A stretch of DNA of 64,000 nucleotides from Synechococcus sp. AG-679-D13 (GTDB lineage Bacteria; Cyanobacteriota; Cyanobacteriia; PCC-6307; Cyanobiaceae). The DNA is taken from assembly GCA_003210735.1 (NCBI GenBank), contig QCUM01000001.1, positions 33,484 through 97,483 on the forward strand. Direction: 5' to 3'. The translations under genes were made by a program, and so were the position numbers. Positions 1 through 8,330 of the stretch are shown here, piece after piece. Each line of letters starts with the position of its first letter. The stretch's first letter is position 1. The notes beneath the pieces are model-generated. The model saw nothing but the letters and a program-made list of their open reading frames with translations, did not search any database and was not told the origin of the DNA.

Positions 1-17
1 GGGGAGGCTTTTCAGCT

Positions 18-1178
18 GTGATCAACAGGATCCGTCGCGCCACCTGGATGCGGCTCTCACTGCTCGACCGTTGGTTGTTGAAGGAGCTGGTGGGGCCGCT
101 GCTGTTCTTCATTGCGTTGTTCACCCTGCTGCTGCTCACCGGCGGAGTGATGTTCGAACTGATCCGCAAAATTGTGGACAAGAACTTGCCGGTGGGGATC
201 GCCGCTCAGGTTCTGATGCTCAGCACTCCTCGCTGGCTGGCTTTTTCGGTTCCGATCGGGACGCTGATGGCCTCATTGTTTGTGTTCACCCGACTGTCAT
301 CCAATAGCGAACTGACAGCGCTGCGCAGCCTTGGTGTCACCACCATTCGGATGATTTCAGCGGCACTTGCGCTGTCGCTCGTCATGACAGTGTTCAGCTT
401 CGTCCTCAACGACGTGGTGGTTCCACGTAGTGAGCGTTATGCCGAGGCATCACTGCGTAGGGCACTGGGACGTTCTCTTGCCTCAGAGACTGGAAAGGAC
501 ATCATTTACCCCCGTTTCGGGGTCCGCAGTGGGGCAGTCGATGAAGACACTCGGCGGGGGCTGACGCAACTGTTCTATGCGCGTCGATTTGAGAAAGGGG
601 AAATGCGCGATGTGACTGTTCTCGATTTCACGCGGGCCGCTTTCACACAGATGCTGATGGCAGAAAAAGCAACCTGGAATGAAAGGCAGGCCAGTTGGGA
701 CTTCTTTGACGGCCAGATTCTCACCCTGAACCCCAACGGAAGCTCCACGAAGGTGGGCTTTGATCGTTATGTCTACCCACTTGGTTCAGGCCCACTTCGT
801 TTAGCTGCGGTTGAGAAAGATGCCGTGAACATGACGGTCGCAGAAGCTCTTCAGGCAGAACGCCTGTATTTGGAAGCCGGAAGCATCAAGGATGCCCGCA
901 AAATTCAGGTACGAATTCAGGAGAAATTCACCGTACCGCTCACGTGCCTGGTGTTCGGCCTTTTCGGAGCCACCCTTGGATGCCTCCCCAGTTACAGAAC
1001 CAGCCGCAGTTTTTCGTTTGTGCTCGCGCTTGGAATTATCTGCGTGTACTACGTGGTGGGGTTCAGCTTCAGTTCCTTGGGTGTCAAAGGCACCATGCCA
1101 CCGGTGCTTGCTGCATGGATGCCGCTACTGCTCTCTCTGGGAGGTGGAGGCCTGTTACTGCGGCAAGCCAGTCGATGA
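18..1178 (+). CDS. LptF/LptG-family permease (YjgP/YjgQ), LPS export
   Basis: This is an inner-membrane permease of the YjgP/YjgQ (LptF/LptG) family. With LptB it forms the ABC transporter that pulls lipopolysaccharide out of the inner membrane. The 386-residue protein has the family layout: TM segments near residues 25-45, 60-85 and 105-130, a periplasmic beta-rich domain in the middle, and three closely spaced C-terminal TM segments from about residue 305. The start is a GTG at 18 with a GGAGG-like sequence just upstream; an ATG at 48 is an alternative. I cannot tell LptF from LptG, since cyanobacteria often carry a single homologue. The neighbour ccsA starts 37 bp downstream. Confidence 0.85.
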   Translation: MINRIRRATWMRLSLLDRWLLKELVGPLLFFIALFTLLLLTGGVMFELIRKIVDKNLPVGIAAQVLMLSTPRWLAFSVPIGTLMASLFVFTRLSSNSELTALRSLGVTTIRMISAALALSLVMTVFSFVLNDVVVPRSERYAEASLRRALGRSLASETGKDIIYPRFGVRSGAVDEDTRRGLTQLFYARRFEKGEMRDVTVLDFTRAAFTQMLMAEKATWNERQASWDFFDGQILTLNPNGSSTKVGFDRYVYPLGSGPLRLAAVEKDAVNMTVAEALQAERLYLEAGSIKDARKIQVRIQEKFTVPLTCLVFGLFGATLGCLPSYRTSRSFSFVLALGIICVYYVVGFSFSSLGVKGTMPPVLAAWMPLLLSLGGGGLLLRQASR

Positions 1179-1214
1179 TCCATTCCGGCAGAATCAGAGT
1201 CGTGTTTCGCCGAA

Positions 1215-2135
1215 GTGTTGCTGAGCCTTCCGTTTGATCTGGTAACCGGACTGGGCTTTGGGGCGTTTGTGCTCCTGTTGCTTGCAATGCCGATCGCGTT
1301 CTGGTCGGCGTCCTCCGCCCAGCGCACCGGCGTGGTGCAACTTCTGGTGGCGGTCGCCAACCTTCTGCTCACAACGCAACTGGTTCTGCGTTGGTGGGAA
1401 TCGGGTCATTTTCCGATCAGCAATCTCTACGAATCGCTCTGCTTCCTGGCCTGGGCCTGCACGCTCACGCAATTGCTGGTGGAACGCACCTGGCCATCGC
1501 CGATTGTTGCGGCTGCTGCCACCCCCATGGGTCTCGGTTGCATCGCTTTTGCAAGTTTTGCTCTGCCCGATCAGTTGCAGACCTCCGCCCCCTTGGTTCC
1601 TGCCCTTCGCTCCAGCTGGCTGGTCATGCATGTGAGCGTGATCATGGTGAGCTATGCCGCTCTGCTGGTGGGATCACTGCTGTCCCTGGCCGTCCTGTTC
1701 ACGGACAGGGGAGAAGCTCTTGAACTTAGGAGCAGCTCGATTGGAAGCGGTGGTTACCGCAGAGCAGTGGCCACGACAGAGGGTGGCCTGATCCAGCTTC
1801 AATCGGTGGAGTTCAGCACGAACGAACAGCTGGACAGCCTCAGTTACAGGACCATCACGGTGGGTTTTTTAATGCTCACAGTGGGCATTGTGAGCGGTGC
1901 TGTCTGGGCCAATGAAGCCTGGGGCAGTTATTGGAGCTGGGATCCGAAGGAAACCTGGGCCCTGATCTGTTGGCTTGTGTATGCCGCCTATTTGCACACC
2001 AGGTTGAGCCGAGGTTGGCAAGGGCGGCGCCCAGCGCTGGTCGCCGTTGCCGGGTTAATTGTGATCGCAGTTTGCTATATCGGAGTCAACCTGCTAGGCA
2101 TCGGCCTGCATAGCTATGGCTGGTTTCTTTCATAG
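1215..2135 (+). CDS. ccsA: Cytochrome c biogenesis protein CcsA (system II)
   Basis: CcsA is the integral membrane heme-handling component of system II cytochrome c maturation. With CcsB (ResB) it delivers heme to apocytochromes f and c6 on the lumenal side of the thylakoid. The 306-residue product has about eight hydrophobic segments. It carries the family's tryptophan-rich heme-binding (WWD-type) motif at roughly residues 236-247, where [11 protein letters not shown] is readable. Length fits ycf5/CcsA proteins. The start is a GTG at 1215, 37 bp after the permease stop. Family identity is firm. Confidence 0.93.
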   Translation: MLLSLPFDLVTGLGFGAFVLLLLAMPIAFWSASSAQRTGVVQLLVAVANLLLTTQLVLRWWESGHFPISNLYESLCFLAWACTLTQLLVERTWPSPIVAAAATPMGLGCIAFASFALPDQLQTSAPLVPALRSSWLVMHVSVIMVSYAALLVGSLLSLAVLFTDRGEALELRSSSIGSGGYRRAVATTEGGLIQLQSVEFSTNEQLDSLSYRTITVGFLMLTVGIVSGAVWANEAWGSYWSWDPKETWALICWLVYAAYLHTRLSRGWQGRRPALVAVAGLIVIAVCYIGVNLLGIGLHSYGWFLS

Positions 2136-2536
2136 GAATCAACCACAAAGCCTTCTCTTACTGTCAACAAGAAAACCATGCTATCTAGACAATCAACAAG
2201 AACATAAAGTCAAGCAACTCCTGGCTCCAAAAATCAACAACAATCAAATCAATCTATCGATTTTATTGACAACTAGATCACAAACAATATCTGTCAAGGC
2301 CAATAGAAAACTCGCCCCATCGATGGACAAAATACAGCAAGAATAAGCAGCTAGCCTAGACGCCAATATCCAATAGTTGAAACAAAAAAATGCCTAGCAA
2401 CTAACCAAAACAAGCAACGTCTTAAGCCAAATTCTTGATAAACACGCACTTAAATTAGGCCTGCTTGCAAATGAAAAGACAGAAAGCCTGAAAAGCTCCT
2501 GTCGATCTATACGACAAAATAATGAGTGCTCCTGAA
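2136..2536. other. AT-rich intergenic stretch, no gene seen
   Basis: About 400 bp of A-rich sequence between ccsA and the terminator of the minus-strand phosphatase-like gene. Any open frames here are short and Lys/Asn/Gln-rich, as expected by chance in A-rich DNA, and none has a ribosome-binding site. I see no tRNA-like fold or repeat. Confidence 0.5.
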
Positions 2537-2567
2537 TAAAAAAAAGCTGACCCCCTTAGGGATCAGC
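2537..2567 (-). terminator. Rho-independent terminator of the phosphatase-like gene
   Basis: Read on the minus strand, a GCTGA...TCAGC hairpin (2546-2567) with a TCCC/GGGG inner stem is followed by a run of T (the A-run at 2538-2545 on the plus strand). It lies 38 bp past the stop at 2606. Confidence 0.75.
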
Positions 2568-2605
2568 GCAGCTCTATGAAACTTTGGTTCTGATTTGAAG
2601 CTGAA

Positions 2606-3382
2606 TCAGAACTCAGCGAGCTCCTGCCACTGTTTAGGCAGGATTTTTGCCACAAGATTAAATTTGCCGTCCCCAAGCGGTTTAGCAACGTAGGCAACGC
2701 CCATGGGTGCTGGGTAAATTCCATTGGAAGGAACGATCGGCATCGTCACACCCTGGAAGGGATCGTCATGCCCCACGAGGAAGGTGTTTTTTCCATCCTC
2801 TGGTTGCGCAGACATCAAGGGAGAAACACGTTCAGCATATGTCTTGTAGTCCTCAGGCGTGCACTCCACACAGGGAAGGAAGTTCAGATTGGAGTCCTTT
2901 GCGTAAGTACTGAAAGCCAGATCAGCAGTGTTATAGGCACGACAATATTCGCTGGAAATGACATTTCCCACAGGAATTCCGGCAGCCTTAATGCCCTCAC
3001 CAATCTCTTTGGCGTCAACCTTACCTTCATCGCTTAATTGACGCTGCGTGCTGCAGTCATCAAGATCTAGTTCAGGACTGATCTGATCACCCCAATCCTT
3101 ATTTGTTTTCGCATGTCGGATATAAATGACATGTCCACCCTCTCTTAGAGCAGCGACAAGATCTTCATCATCGAGCTTATTGACAAAATCATTATTGTTC
3201 TGTTCTCCGGAAAGAGTAGTTTCATTCTGCTCATAGGCTTCGACATCACTGTTGCTCGCAACAGGTTGCTCCTGACCGGCCGATTCAGATGATTGATCCT
3301 TGGACGCATCATCACTGACTGATCCAGAGGAACATGCAGCCATCAGGAGAAGCGCTGCAAAACAAGTTGCTTTCTTGAGCAT
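2606..3382 (-). CDS. Lipoprotein with histidine phosphatase (phosphoglycerate mutase-like) domain
   Basis: The 258-residue product begins with a lipoprotein signal ending in a lipobox, with Cys at residue 17, so it is probably anchored at the periplasmic side of a membrane. A Ser/Gln/Glu-rich linker to about residue 65 follows. The C-terminal domain shows the histidine phosphatase signature: Arg-His-Ala at about residues 89-91 (the RHG-type motif with the phospho-accepting His), and a later Val-Gly-His-Asp that supplies the second catalytic His. The substrate cannot be read from sequence. It stands alone on the minus strand with its own terminator. Ala replaces the usual Gly of RHG, which is tolerated in several family members. 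Confidence 0.72.
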   Translation of the reverse strand: MLKKATCFAALLLMAACSSGSVSDDASKDQSSESAGQEQPVASNSDVEAYEQNETTLSGEQNNNDFVNKLDDEDLVAALREGGHVIYIRHAKTNKDWGDQISPELDLDDCSTQRQLSDEGKVDAKEIGEGIKAAGIPVGNVISSEYCRAYNTADLAFSTYAKDSNLNFLPCVECTPEDYKTYAERVSPLMSAQPEDGKNTFLVGHDDPFQGVTMPIVPSNGIYPAPMGVAYVAKPLGDGKFNLVAKILPKQWQELAEF

Positions 3383-3439
3383 AAAAAATTTGAATCTACT
3401 TTATTAAAGCGATTTCGCCATGCAGCAACATTTTGTAAG

Positions 3440-3724
3440 TCACGCAAACACGTAACTGTTGATACACCTCGGCGACCAAGGCAAAATCTCCAATTCCCAA
3501 TGATTGCACGGGTTCAGGACAAGCAATGTTGCCTCAAGAATGAACAACGCATACATGGCGAGAATAATCAAAAAGACAACGCCTTGGAGGAAAACAAATC
3601 TAAAAATACAGCTCAAAATAATTGTAAAAACAAAGAGTATCGAATCCAAAGTAATTAACCAAACATCAATCCAGAAATAGAGATTAACCGACAGCCTGGA
3701 TGATTGATTCGCAGAGTCCGTCAA
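3440..3724 (-). CDS. Small hypothetical membrane protein
   Basis: I do not recognise this 94-residue product. It has two or three strongly hydrophobic segments (about residues 8-30, 34-50 and 52-72) and a short hydrophilic tail. The apparent start is TTG at 3724; no ATG lies upstream in frame. It sits 57 bp upstream of the phosphatase-like lipoprotein on the same strand. The frame is well maintained, but composition alone does not prove expression. Confidence 0.4.
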   Translation of the reverse strand: MTDSANQSSRLSVNLYFWIDVWLITLDSILFVFTIILSCIFRFVFLQGVVFLIILAMYALFILEATLLVLNPCNHWELEILPWSPRCINSYVFA

Positions 3725-3747
3725 GGACGGTATTGGTTAATTGAGCA

Positions 3748-3783
3748 GTAGAGGCGATTAACACTTCTTTTTAACACCTCTAC
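3748..3783. repeat. Inverted repeat spanning the end of a Gly-rich frame
   Basis: Seven-base arms GTAGAGG (3748-3754) and CCTCTAC (3777-3783) flank a 22-base interior. The interior contains GATTAAC and TTTTTAAC. It could fold as a hairpin in RNA from either strand. The stop codon of the Gly-rich minus-strand frame lies inside it. Confidence 0.4.
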
Positions 3784-3889
3784 CGCCGGCACCTTGCACT
3801 TTCACAGAACCACTGGAGCCAGGATTCATTTTGACCTGACCACCACGATTGCTTTTCACACCGCCACCACCTTTGATCGAGCTTGGGCA
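3758..3889 (-). pseudogene. Gly/Lys-rich open frame, probable gene remnant
   Basis: On the minus strand a 43-codon open stretch encodes a strongly biased peptide rich in Gly, Lys, Val and Ser (runs such as Gly-Gly-Gly-Gly-Val-Lys and a Lys-Lys-Lys-Cys end). It is bounded upstream by an in-frame TAG at 3890-3892. The only ATG (3829) would give 23 residues. Such bias is unusual for random AT-rich DNA, so I read it as the 3' end of a decayed gene. No family is recognised. The rest of 3784-4271 holds no convincing gene. Confidence 0.3.
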
Positions 3890-4271
3890 CTAGCCGGTTC
3901 AATGGAAATGACAGACAACAATAGGGGGATTAAATCTGTTGCGAAAGCCAGCTTATGGCGAAGGTTCGCTGCAAGTGAGTCATTCAGCTCAATCTGATCG
4001 AAAATGATCATGTCTGAACATCGTGGCTGCCTGCATCAGGCGAATATGTCCTTTTCGAGCCAGTGTCGACTTGGGTGGATCCAAATAGTGGCAACCATTC
4101 CAGCAAATGATGTTCAGAGGTACCACTCAATTGTGTTTACAGCAATCAGACGAATGAGTACTGACAAGTCGATGTCTAGTCAATCGGTCTACAAAGATCG
4201 GGCGGTTTGAATCAATCCGCATCTTGTTACTTACTAAAAGCTAAACCTGCAAACCTTCGAAGTGCTTAACC

Positions 4272-4619
4272 TTAGGAGGGATTATCCCAGGACAGTTGCT
4301 CTGACTTGTCTGCAACGAATCGCTCTTTCAAGGTAGGAATATCGTTTTCACCCTTCACGACATATTCAACCGTATCCCATTGAAGGATGGACGAAAGATA
4401 TTCGTATACAACGGTTGTATCTTGTGAGAAGTATTCCATCATCACACTTACTTGATACTGCAAATCACTTAAATCACTTGCGTACCACTTTCTCGGCCTT
4501 CCAGCGTATTGCTCTGCCTTACAGATCATTCCATCAAGTTTATTGGCCACATCAAAAGAAGTTTTCTCCTTAAGGCGTAGCTTTTCTATGATGAAAAAGT
4601 GCTTACGGCAATGCGTCAC
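4272..4619 (-). CDS. Hypothetical protein
   Basis: A 115-residue product without a signal peptide or TM segment. It is rich in charged and aromatic residues and probably a small soluble helical protein. The apparent start is GTG at 4619. No domain is recognised. It lies 68 bp downstream of the next minus-strand gene and may be co-transcribed with it. Composition is more AT-rich than the core genes. Confidence 0.45.
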   Translation of the reverse strand: MTHCRKHFFIIEKLRLKEKTSFDVANKLDGMICKAEQYAGRPRKWYASDLSDLQYQVSVMMEYFSQDTTVVYEYLSSILQWDTVEYVVKGENDIPTLKERFVADKSEQLSWDNPS

Positions 4620-4687
4620 AACAATAAAAAGAAATCATCTACACCCTATCACTATTGATCTGGCTTGCAAACGAGTAAAAAAAGGTA

Positions 4688-5095
4688 TTAGATCTGGGAT
4701 TTACTTTGTCTGTATTGGATGGCCTTTTCAAGATGCTCAACCCTTTTCTCCAAATCCTTGCAAACAACCTGACCTTCAAGTGCATCGATCCTGTGGATCA
4801 GGATTTCAAAAGCGCTGACGAATTCTCTGTTATCCGTTTCGACCCTCTCCAATCGTTCCAGCATCTCAGCGTAGGTTCCCCTGGTTGTAATGCTGCTTGA
4901 GGCTGCAACCGTCTCAGTGAGCGATGGAACAGAGGTTTGATCAAGCACCATGCCTTGAGAGTCCAGGTAAAGGCCCATGAGCTCCTCAAGCACCTGTTTG
5001 TATGGCTTCCCATGCTTTTGGCACAGTGCCTTGAATGCTTCAAGAATGTCAGCATCAAAGTCGGAACTGAATGCACCTGGTGCGGTGGGGGACAT
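4688..5095 (-). CDS. Small protein with possible DNA-binding head and coiled-coil tail
   Basis: A 135-residue product. Residues 12-45 (a short strand, then helices around Phe-Lys-Ala-Leu-Cys and Val-Leu-Glu-Glu-Leu) resemble the compact head of small DNA-binding proteins. Residues about 78-130 form heptad-like Leu/Ile/Val repeats typical of a coiled coil. The function is unknown; a regulator or plasmid-partition-like fold is a guess. The start is ATG at 5095. It precedes the 115-residue gene on the same strand. Confidence 0.5.
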   Translation of the reverse strand: MSPTAPGAFSSDFDADILEAFKALCQKHGKPYKQVLEELMGLYLDSQGMVLDQTSVPSLTETVAASSSITTRGTYAEMLERLERVETDNREFVSAFEILIHRIDALEGQVVCKDLEKRVEHLEKAIQYRQSKSQI

Positions 5096-5497
5096 TCCAT
5101 TGGTCTGCCACTGAAATTGACAATACCTCTGCAGAGTCTGCCAGACACAAATCGTTTAACCCTGGTTCAATGGGCCACATCCATGAGCCAATTTTTTAAC
5201 ATCGATGGGGCCGCATCGATTCAAACTGCAAACCAAATTTTCTCGCCAAAGTTCAATCTAAAGCGAAGCTCGATCGAGATTTCCAACCAACAACACAGTG
5301 ATTACGTTTTTTACTGATACTTGGAACTGCCTTGTGCAAATTCAATTGAATCAACTTGTGCCGAACTCTTCCATAAATCAATCACAATCAAGTGGCTCAT
5401 GATTTTCCAAATATAACCATTATTCGTTGAATCATAAACAAAGGATTTTAACCAGGCCTCCAGAGAACTTCACAACAGAAACGGGTGAATAAATCCA
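5096..5497. other. AT-rich intergenic stretch, no gene seen
   Basis: About 400 bp between the coiled-coil gene and the plus-strand small ORF at 5498. Plus-strand reading gives only frames with no start context. No repeat, terminator or RNA fold was recognised. Confidence 0.4.
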
Positions 5498-5641
5498 ATG
5501 CCTGAGAATATCCGAGTCATATCTCCTCTAAGAAGAGCTGATCGTATTGAATTGAACAGTCAGACACATCCTGCAAGAAGCGTGACTGTATGTGGAATCA
5601 AATTGATCGTAGTCTTGGAGCGAATCGAATCAAACAAATGA
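5498..5641 (+). CDS. Candidate small ORF coupled to the secreted-protein gene
   Basis: A 47-codon frame starting at ATG 5498 and ending in a TGA that overlaps the ATG of the next gene (ATGA at 5638-5641). The product is basic with a short hydrophobic C-terminal part. It shares no recognised domain. The four-base start/stop overlap is the main support, because such overlaps mark translational coupling. No good ribosome-binding site is visible, so this may be chance. Confidence 0.25.
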   Translation: MPENIRVISPLRRADRIELNSQTHPARSVTVCGIKLIVVLERIESNK

Positions 5642-6231
5642 GATGGCATCCTCAATGTCTTGTCATTCTGATGGCTTGTAGCCAGGCCTTTGCACAACCG
5701 ACAGCCGATCCCTGCTTAAACGCTGCAGACTACAAAGGTTGCAGGGACTATCACGATGAACCGTCTCCAGGACAAGTTGTCGTCGATAAGCCGAATGATC
5801 ATGAATACAGGCCGGAATCCGTTCAACAGCAAAAGGTGAGGGGGAGTTACGGTCGATATTTAACGTTTACTGGCATAACCCTTAATGCATATGAAGGGAC
5901 TCCTGCTCAATGGAATCCAGGGCAACCTGGAACCAAGCAATGCAATACGGTGTATGGATTTAACAACAAAAGCAAAACCACAACCTGTAAGCAAGTCGGC
6001 TATGTAGCACCGAGCTACACCCCAGCAAAGCCAGGAGGAGTAGAACGGAGAAGCTTCCGTTACCAACTGGATTGCGATGACATGACCTTTGATCGCAAGG
6101 GAGATTTCAGTGGTTTTGGCAATAAAGGATGGTTAAACGTCGATGATGATCCAACAGCACAAGCCGTTGCTGATCGCTATTGCCCGATCATAGAAACATT
6201 AACCAAGCAAGAAATAGAGGACGAAAGCTAG
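5638..6231 (+). CDS. Secreted hypothetical protein
   Basis: A 197-residue product with a clear Sec signal peptide: basic start, hydrophobic core, and Ala-Phe-Ala|Gln cleavage near residue 20. I chose ATG 5638 because the signal peptide begins there, although the frame is open from 5590. The mature part contains several Cys (about five to six), consistent with disulfides in the periplasm or outside the cell. A C-terminal segment with Asp-Asp-Met-Thr-Phe-Asp-Arg looks like a short domain repeated among cyanobacterial exported proteins. No enzymatic motif is visible. Confidence 0.6.
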   Translation: MRWHPQCLVILMACSQAFAQPTADPCLNAADYKGCRDYHDEPSPGQVVVDKPNDHEYRPESVQQQKVRGSYGRYLTFTGITLNAYEGTPAQWNPGQPGTKQCNTVYGFNNKSKTTTCKQVGYVAPSYTPAKPGGVERRSFRYQLDCDDMTFDRKGDFSGFGNKGWLNVDDDPTAQAVADRYCPIIETLTKQEIEDES

Positions 6232-6805
6232 TACATCTTCGAAGCCATTCGCGACATCACATTGACTTCGCAACGCATAACAATATAGAGAAAATTAATC
6301 CAGCCATGAAGTACAAAGCACAAAAAAATACATTAGAAAAACTAAAATCGGATCGCGAAACACATCAGCCAGGAATTAAGCCACAACTAGTCTGTTCCAT
6401 TCACAGTTAATCTCTGCCTATCTTGGTTAGACGTACTTGGGTGAAATGATCAAATCATCTCTCATTCGGGCATCACATCAAGTGCATCACACAAAGGGCA
6501 TCACTGCACAGATCACTGCACAGATCACAGATTCAGATTCAGATTCAGATTCAGATTCAGATTCAGATTCAGCAATATTATCCTTATTAAATCCCACGCA
6601 GAGCTACGAATGTACGATTCAAGCATCATTTCAATGTCGATGGCCTTCCCTTACGGTCTACACCTGGATTAATTTTGCTTGAAACACTGTTCTACAGGCC
6701 ACTTTGCAGACCTTGATGGGGCTGGAAGACGCTCGAAGGATGGACCTGAAAGCAGCTCTGTGTTTTTAGGTTGTGCAGACTGTTGGTTTTGACAATTCAA
6801 TGTGT
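6232..6805. other. Intergenic stretch with a microsatellite
   Basis: About 570 bp without a convincing gene. It contains the 6-bp tandem repeat described separately. It also contains a 34-codon Lys-rich frame at 6306-6410 that lacks a ribosome-binding site. The frame through the microsatellite would read an Asp-Ser dipeptide repeat, but I treat this as a product of the repeat rather than a gene. Confidence 0.4.
6529..6572. repeat. Hexanucleotide tandem repeat (AGATTC)7
   Basis: Seven perfect copies of AGATTC (6529-6570) plus two further bases. Immediately upstream is a two-copy 12-bp repeat of the type GATCACTGCACA (about 6500-6526). Perfect short tandem repeats are uncommon in compact cyanobacterial genomes and can change length by slippage. 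No gene clearly reads through it. Confidence 0.9.
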
Positions 6806-6833
6806 TTGTTCGACGAATGCCAAGAAGTATGAT
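6806..6833 (+). promoter_or_regulatory. Putative sigma70-type promoter
   Basis: A -35-like TTGTTC (6806-6811), 16-bp spacer and -10 TATGAT (6828-6833) lie 20 bp before the ATG at 6854. This would give a short leader. Confidence 0.35.
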
Positions 6834-6853
6834 TACATAAAATTAGAAAAATA

Positions 6854-7150
6854 ATGACATCGATGCCAGCCCCAAAAAATAGAGAGGTGCGTCGTGGAGT
6901 TTCTCATCAACCCCCCAAGCGCGTTACACCTGAGTCATCAATCAATATAGTCAGTGTAGCTACTGAGTCGGAACCTTGGACACCTTCGGATGAATCGGCC
7001 ACGCAGGATGTTAATTCCGCAATGGAAGATATTCGGACGATACTTCAAAAACTCCAGCAAAAAATTGGGGCAAGCGATCAATACATTTACGGAATACTCG
7101 ACTGCATCTCCGATGACTACCGCGCACAGCTGCCAAGCGGCAAAGCCTGA
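6854..7150 (+). CDS. Small hypothetical protein, related to the product at 21137-21325
   Basis: A 98-residue soluble product. The first half is Pro/Ser/Thr-rich and probably disordered. The second half (about residues 58-92) is helical, with a pattern Ile-Leu-Gln-Lys-Leu-Gln-Gln-Lys-x-Gly-Ala-x-Asp and ending Asp-Asp-Tyr-Arg. That pattern is matched by the 62-residue protein encoded at 21137-21325, so the two form a small lineage-specific family. The start is ATG 6854 with a putative promoter just upstream. Function unknown. Confidence 0.55.
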   Translation: MTSMPAPKNREVRRGVSHQPPKRVTPESSINIVSVATESEPWTPSDESATQDVNSAMEDIRTILQKLQQKIGASDQYIYGILDCISDDYRAQLPSGKA

Positions 7151-7183
7151 CATTTTTTGAGACTTATTTGATTGATTTTATTC

Positions 7184-7354
7184 ATGAATGGCAAGACAAA
7201 TTGGCATCGCGACGTCGAGGCGCTTGAGTGGATTGATACGTTGCTCGATGATGCATACAGTCGAAAATTGCTTCCAAATCAACTGTCAACTCAGGCTCGA
7301 GCTCGCGAACTTGTCAGTCTTTGGCGGGATCAGATCGGCATACGGCCAGATTAA
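7184..7354 (+). CDS. Small hypothetical protein
   Basis: A 56-residue product from ATG 7184 (a TTG at 7172 is also in frame). It is acidic-basic mixed, Trp-rich for its size and probably an all-helical soluble protein. It follows the 98-residue gene by 33 bp on the same strand and could share its transcript. No recognised domain. Confidence 0.45.
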   Translation: MNGKTNWHRDVEALEWIDTLLDDAYSRKLLPNQLSTQARARELVSLWRDQIGIRPD

Positions 7355-7379
7355 ATGAATCAATTAATCAATTAATCAA

Positions 7380-7406
7380 CAAAAAAGCCCTGAAACATTC
7401 AGGGCC
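7380..7406 (-). terminator. Rho-independent terminator of rpe
   Basis: A perfect 8-bp stem, GCCCTGAA/TTCAGGGC (7387-7405) with an ACA loop, is followed on the minus strand by a T-run (A-run at 7381-7386). It lies 27 bp past the rpe stop. Confidence 0.88.
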
Positions 7407-7432
7407 AAGATTGATTCGGCGGTCTTAATTAA

Positions 7433-8167
7433 TCAGTCTGGTGTTGCCAAAACAGTACCGGCCTGAGCATCCGTTGCCACCCGACGTAGATCGTCGCAGC
7501 CTTCCTTCAAGCTCGGGTAAGCAAACATTCCACTACCTGCAATGAAACAGTTTGCTCCAGCGGCGCAACACTGAGAGATAGTCCAGTTTGCTTTGATTCC
7601 ACCATCAACTTCGATATCGACATCAAGACCACGGTCAACAATAATTTTTCGAAGCTCGCTGATTTTATCAAGCATTGTTGGTATGTAAGCCTGACCACCA
7701 AAACCAGGATTAACCGTCATCACCAGCACGTGATCAACAAGGTCAAGAACATTTTTGACCATGTCCACAGGAGTGTGCGGATTCAATGCCACAGACGGGC
7801 TGCCACCGAGTTGACGGATGCGTCCCAGGACGCGGTGGAGGTGTGTATTGGCCTCAACGTGAGCAATAACAACACCAGGTTCACCATTGGCACCCTTGGT
7901 GGCATCGACGTACTGCTCCAGCATGGTTTCGCAGTTGTACTGGCTCACCATCAACTGTGTTTCAAATGGCACATTGCAGTATTTACGGCAGGCCTTGATC
8001 AGTTCTGGTCCAAAGGTCAGGTTTGGAACGAAATTGCCATCCATCACATCGAACTGGATTCGATCAACCCCTGCGGCCTCTAGATCTTTGACGCACTGCC
8101 CCATCGCGGCCCAGTCCGCAGGGAGAACGGAAGGGATGATTTGAATCGGACGATGGGCGGCAGACAT
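7433..8167 (-). CDS. rpe: Ribulose-phosphate 3-epimerase
   Basis: Interconverts ribulose 5-phosphate and xylulose 5-phosphate in the Calvin cycle and the oxidative pentose phosphate pathway. The 244-residue TIM barrel shows Asp-Val-Met-Asp-Gly near residues 40-44, Val-Asn-Pro-Gly-Phe-Gly-Gly (phosphate-binding and loop) and Glu-Val-Asp-Gly-Gly (catalytic Asp). Two positions usually occupied by metal-binding His are Gln here: Gln38, in the segment before the Asp-Val-Met-Asp motif, and Gln71, where His-Leu-Met is normal. The neighbouring divergent gene is glpX, which fits a Calvin-cycle role. I believe this form is shared by picocyanobacteria, but could not check. Confidence 0.92.
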   Translation of the reverse strand: MSAAHRPIQIIPSVLPADWAAMGQCVKDLEAAGVDRIQFDVMDGNFVPNLTFGPELIKACRKYCNVPFETQLMVSQYNCETMLEQYVDATKGANGEPGVVIAHVEANTHLHRVLGRIRQLGGSPSVALNPHTPVDMVKNVLDLVDHVLVMTVNPGFGGQAYIPTMLDKISELRKIIVDRGLDVDIEVDGGIKANWTISQCCAAGANCFIAGSGMFAYPSLKEGCDDLRRVATDAQAGTVLATPD

Positions 8168-8330
8168 ATACGAAAGGAAGCTCGGGTGACTTTACGGAAG
8201 GCCCTGCGGAGAGCCCCCCGAAAGACACTGATACAGTGAGCCGCGCTCAGGCGTCGAGATCCATTGCGGTAAGGGCAGATAGCTCTGCCTGATGGAGTCG
8301 CCAACCCTTAACACCACCATCCGGAGTCCC

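Noticed and set aside
2116..2346. 76-codon frame after ccsA
   Set aside because: Lies in A-rich DNA, overlaps the end of ccsA and gives an Asn/Gln/Lys-rich product.
6437..6682. Plus-strand frame encoding an Asp-Ser repeat
   Set aside because: The repeat peptide is a direct result of the AGATTC microsatellite; flanking parts are not protein-like.
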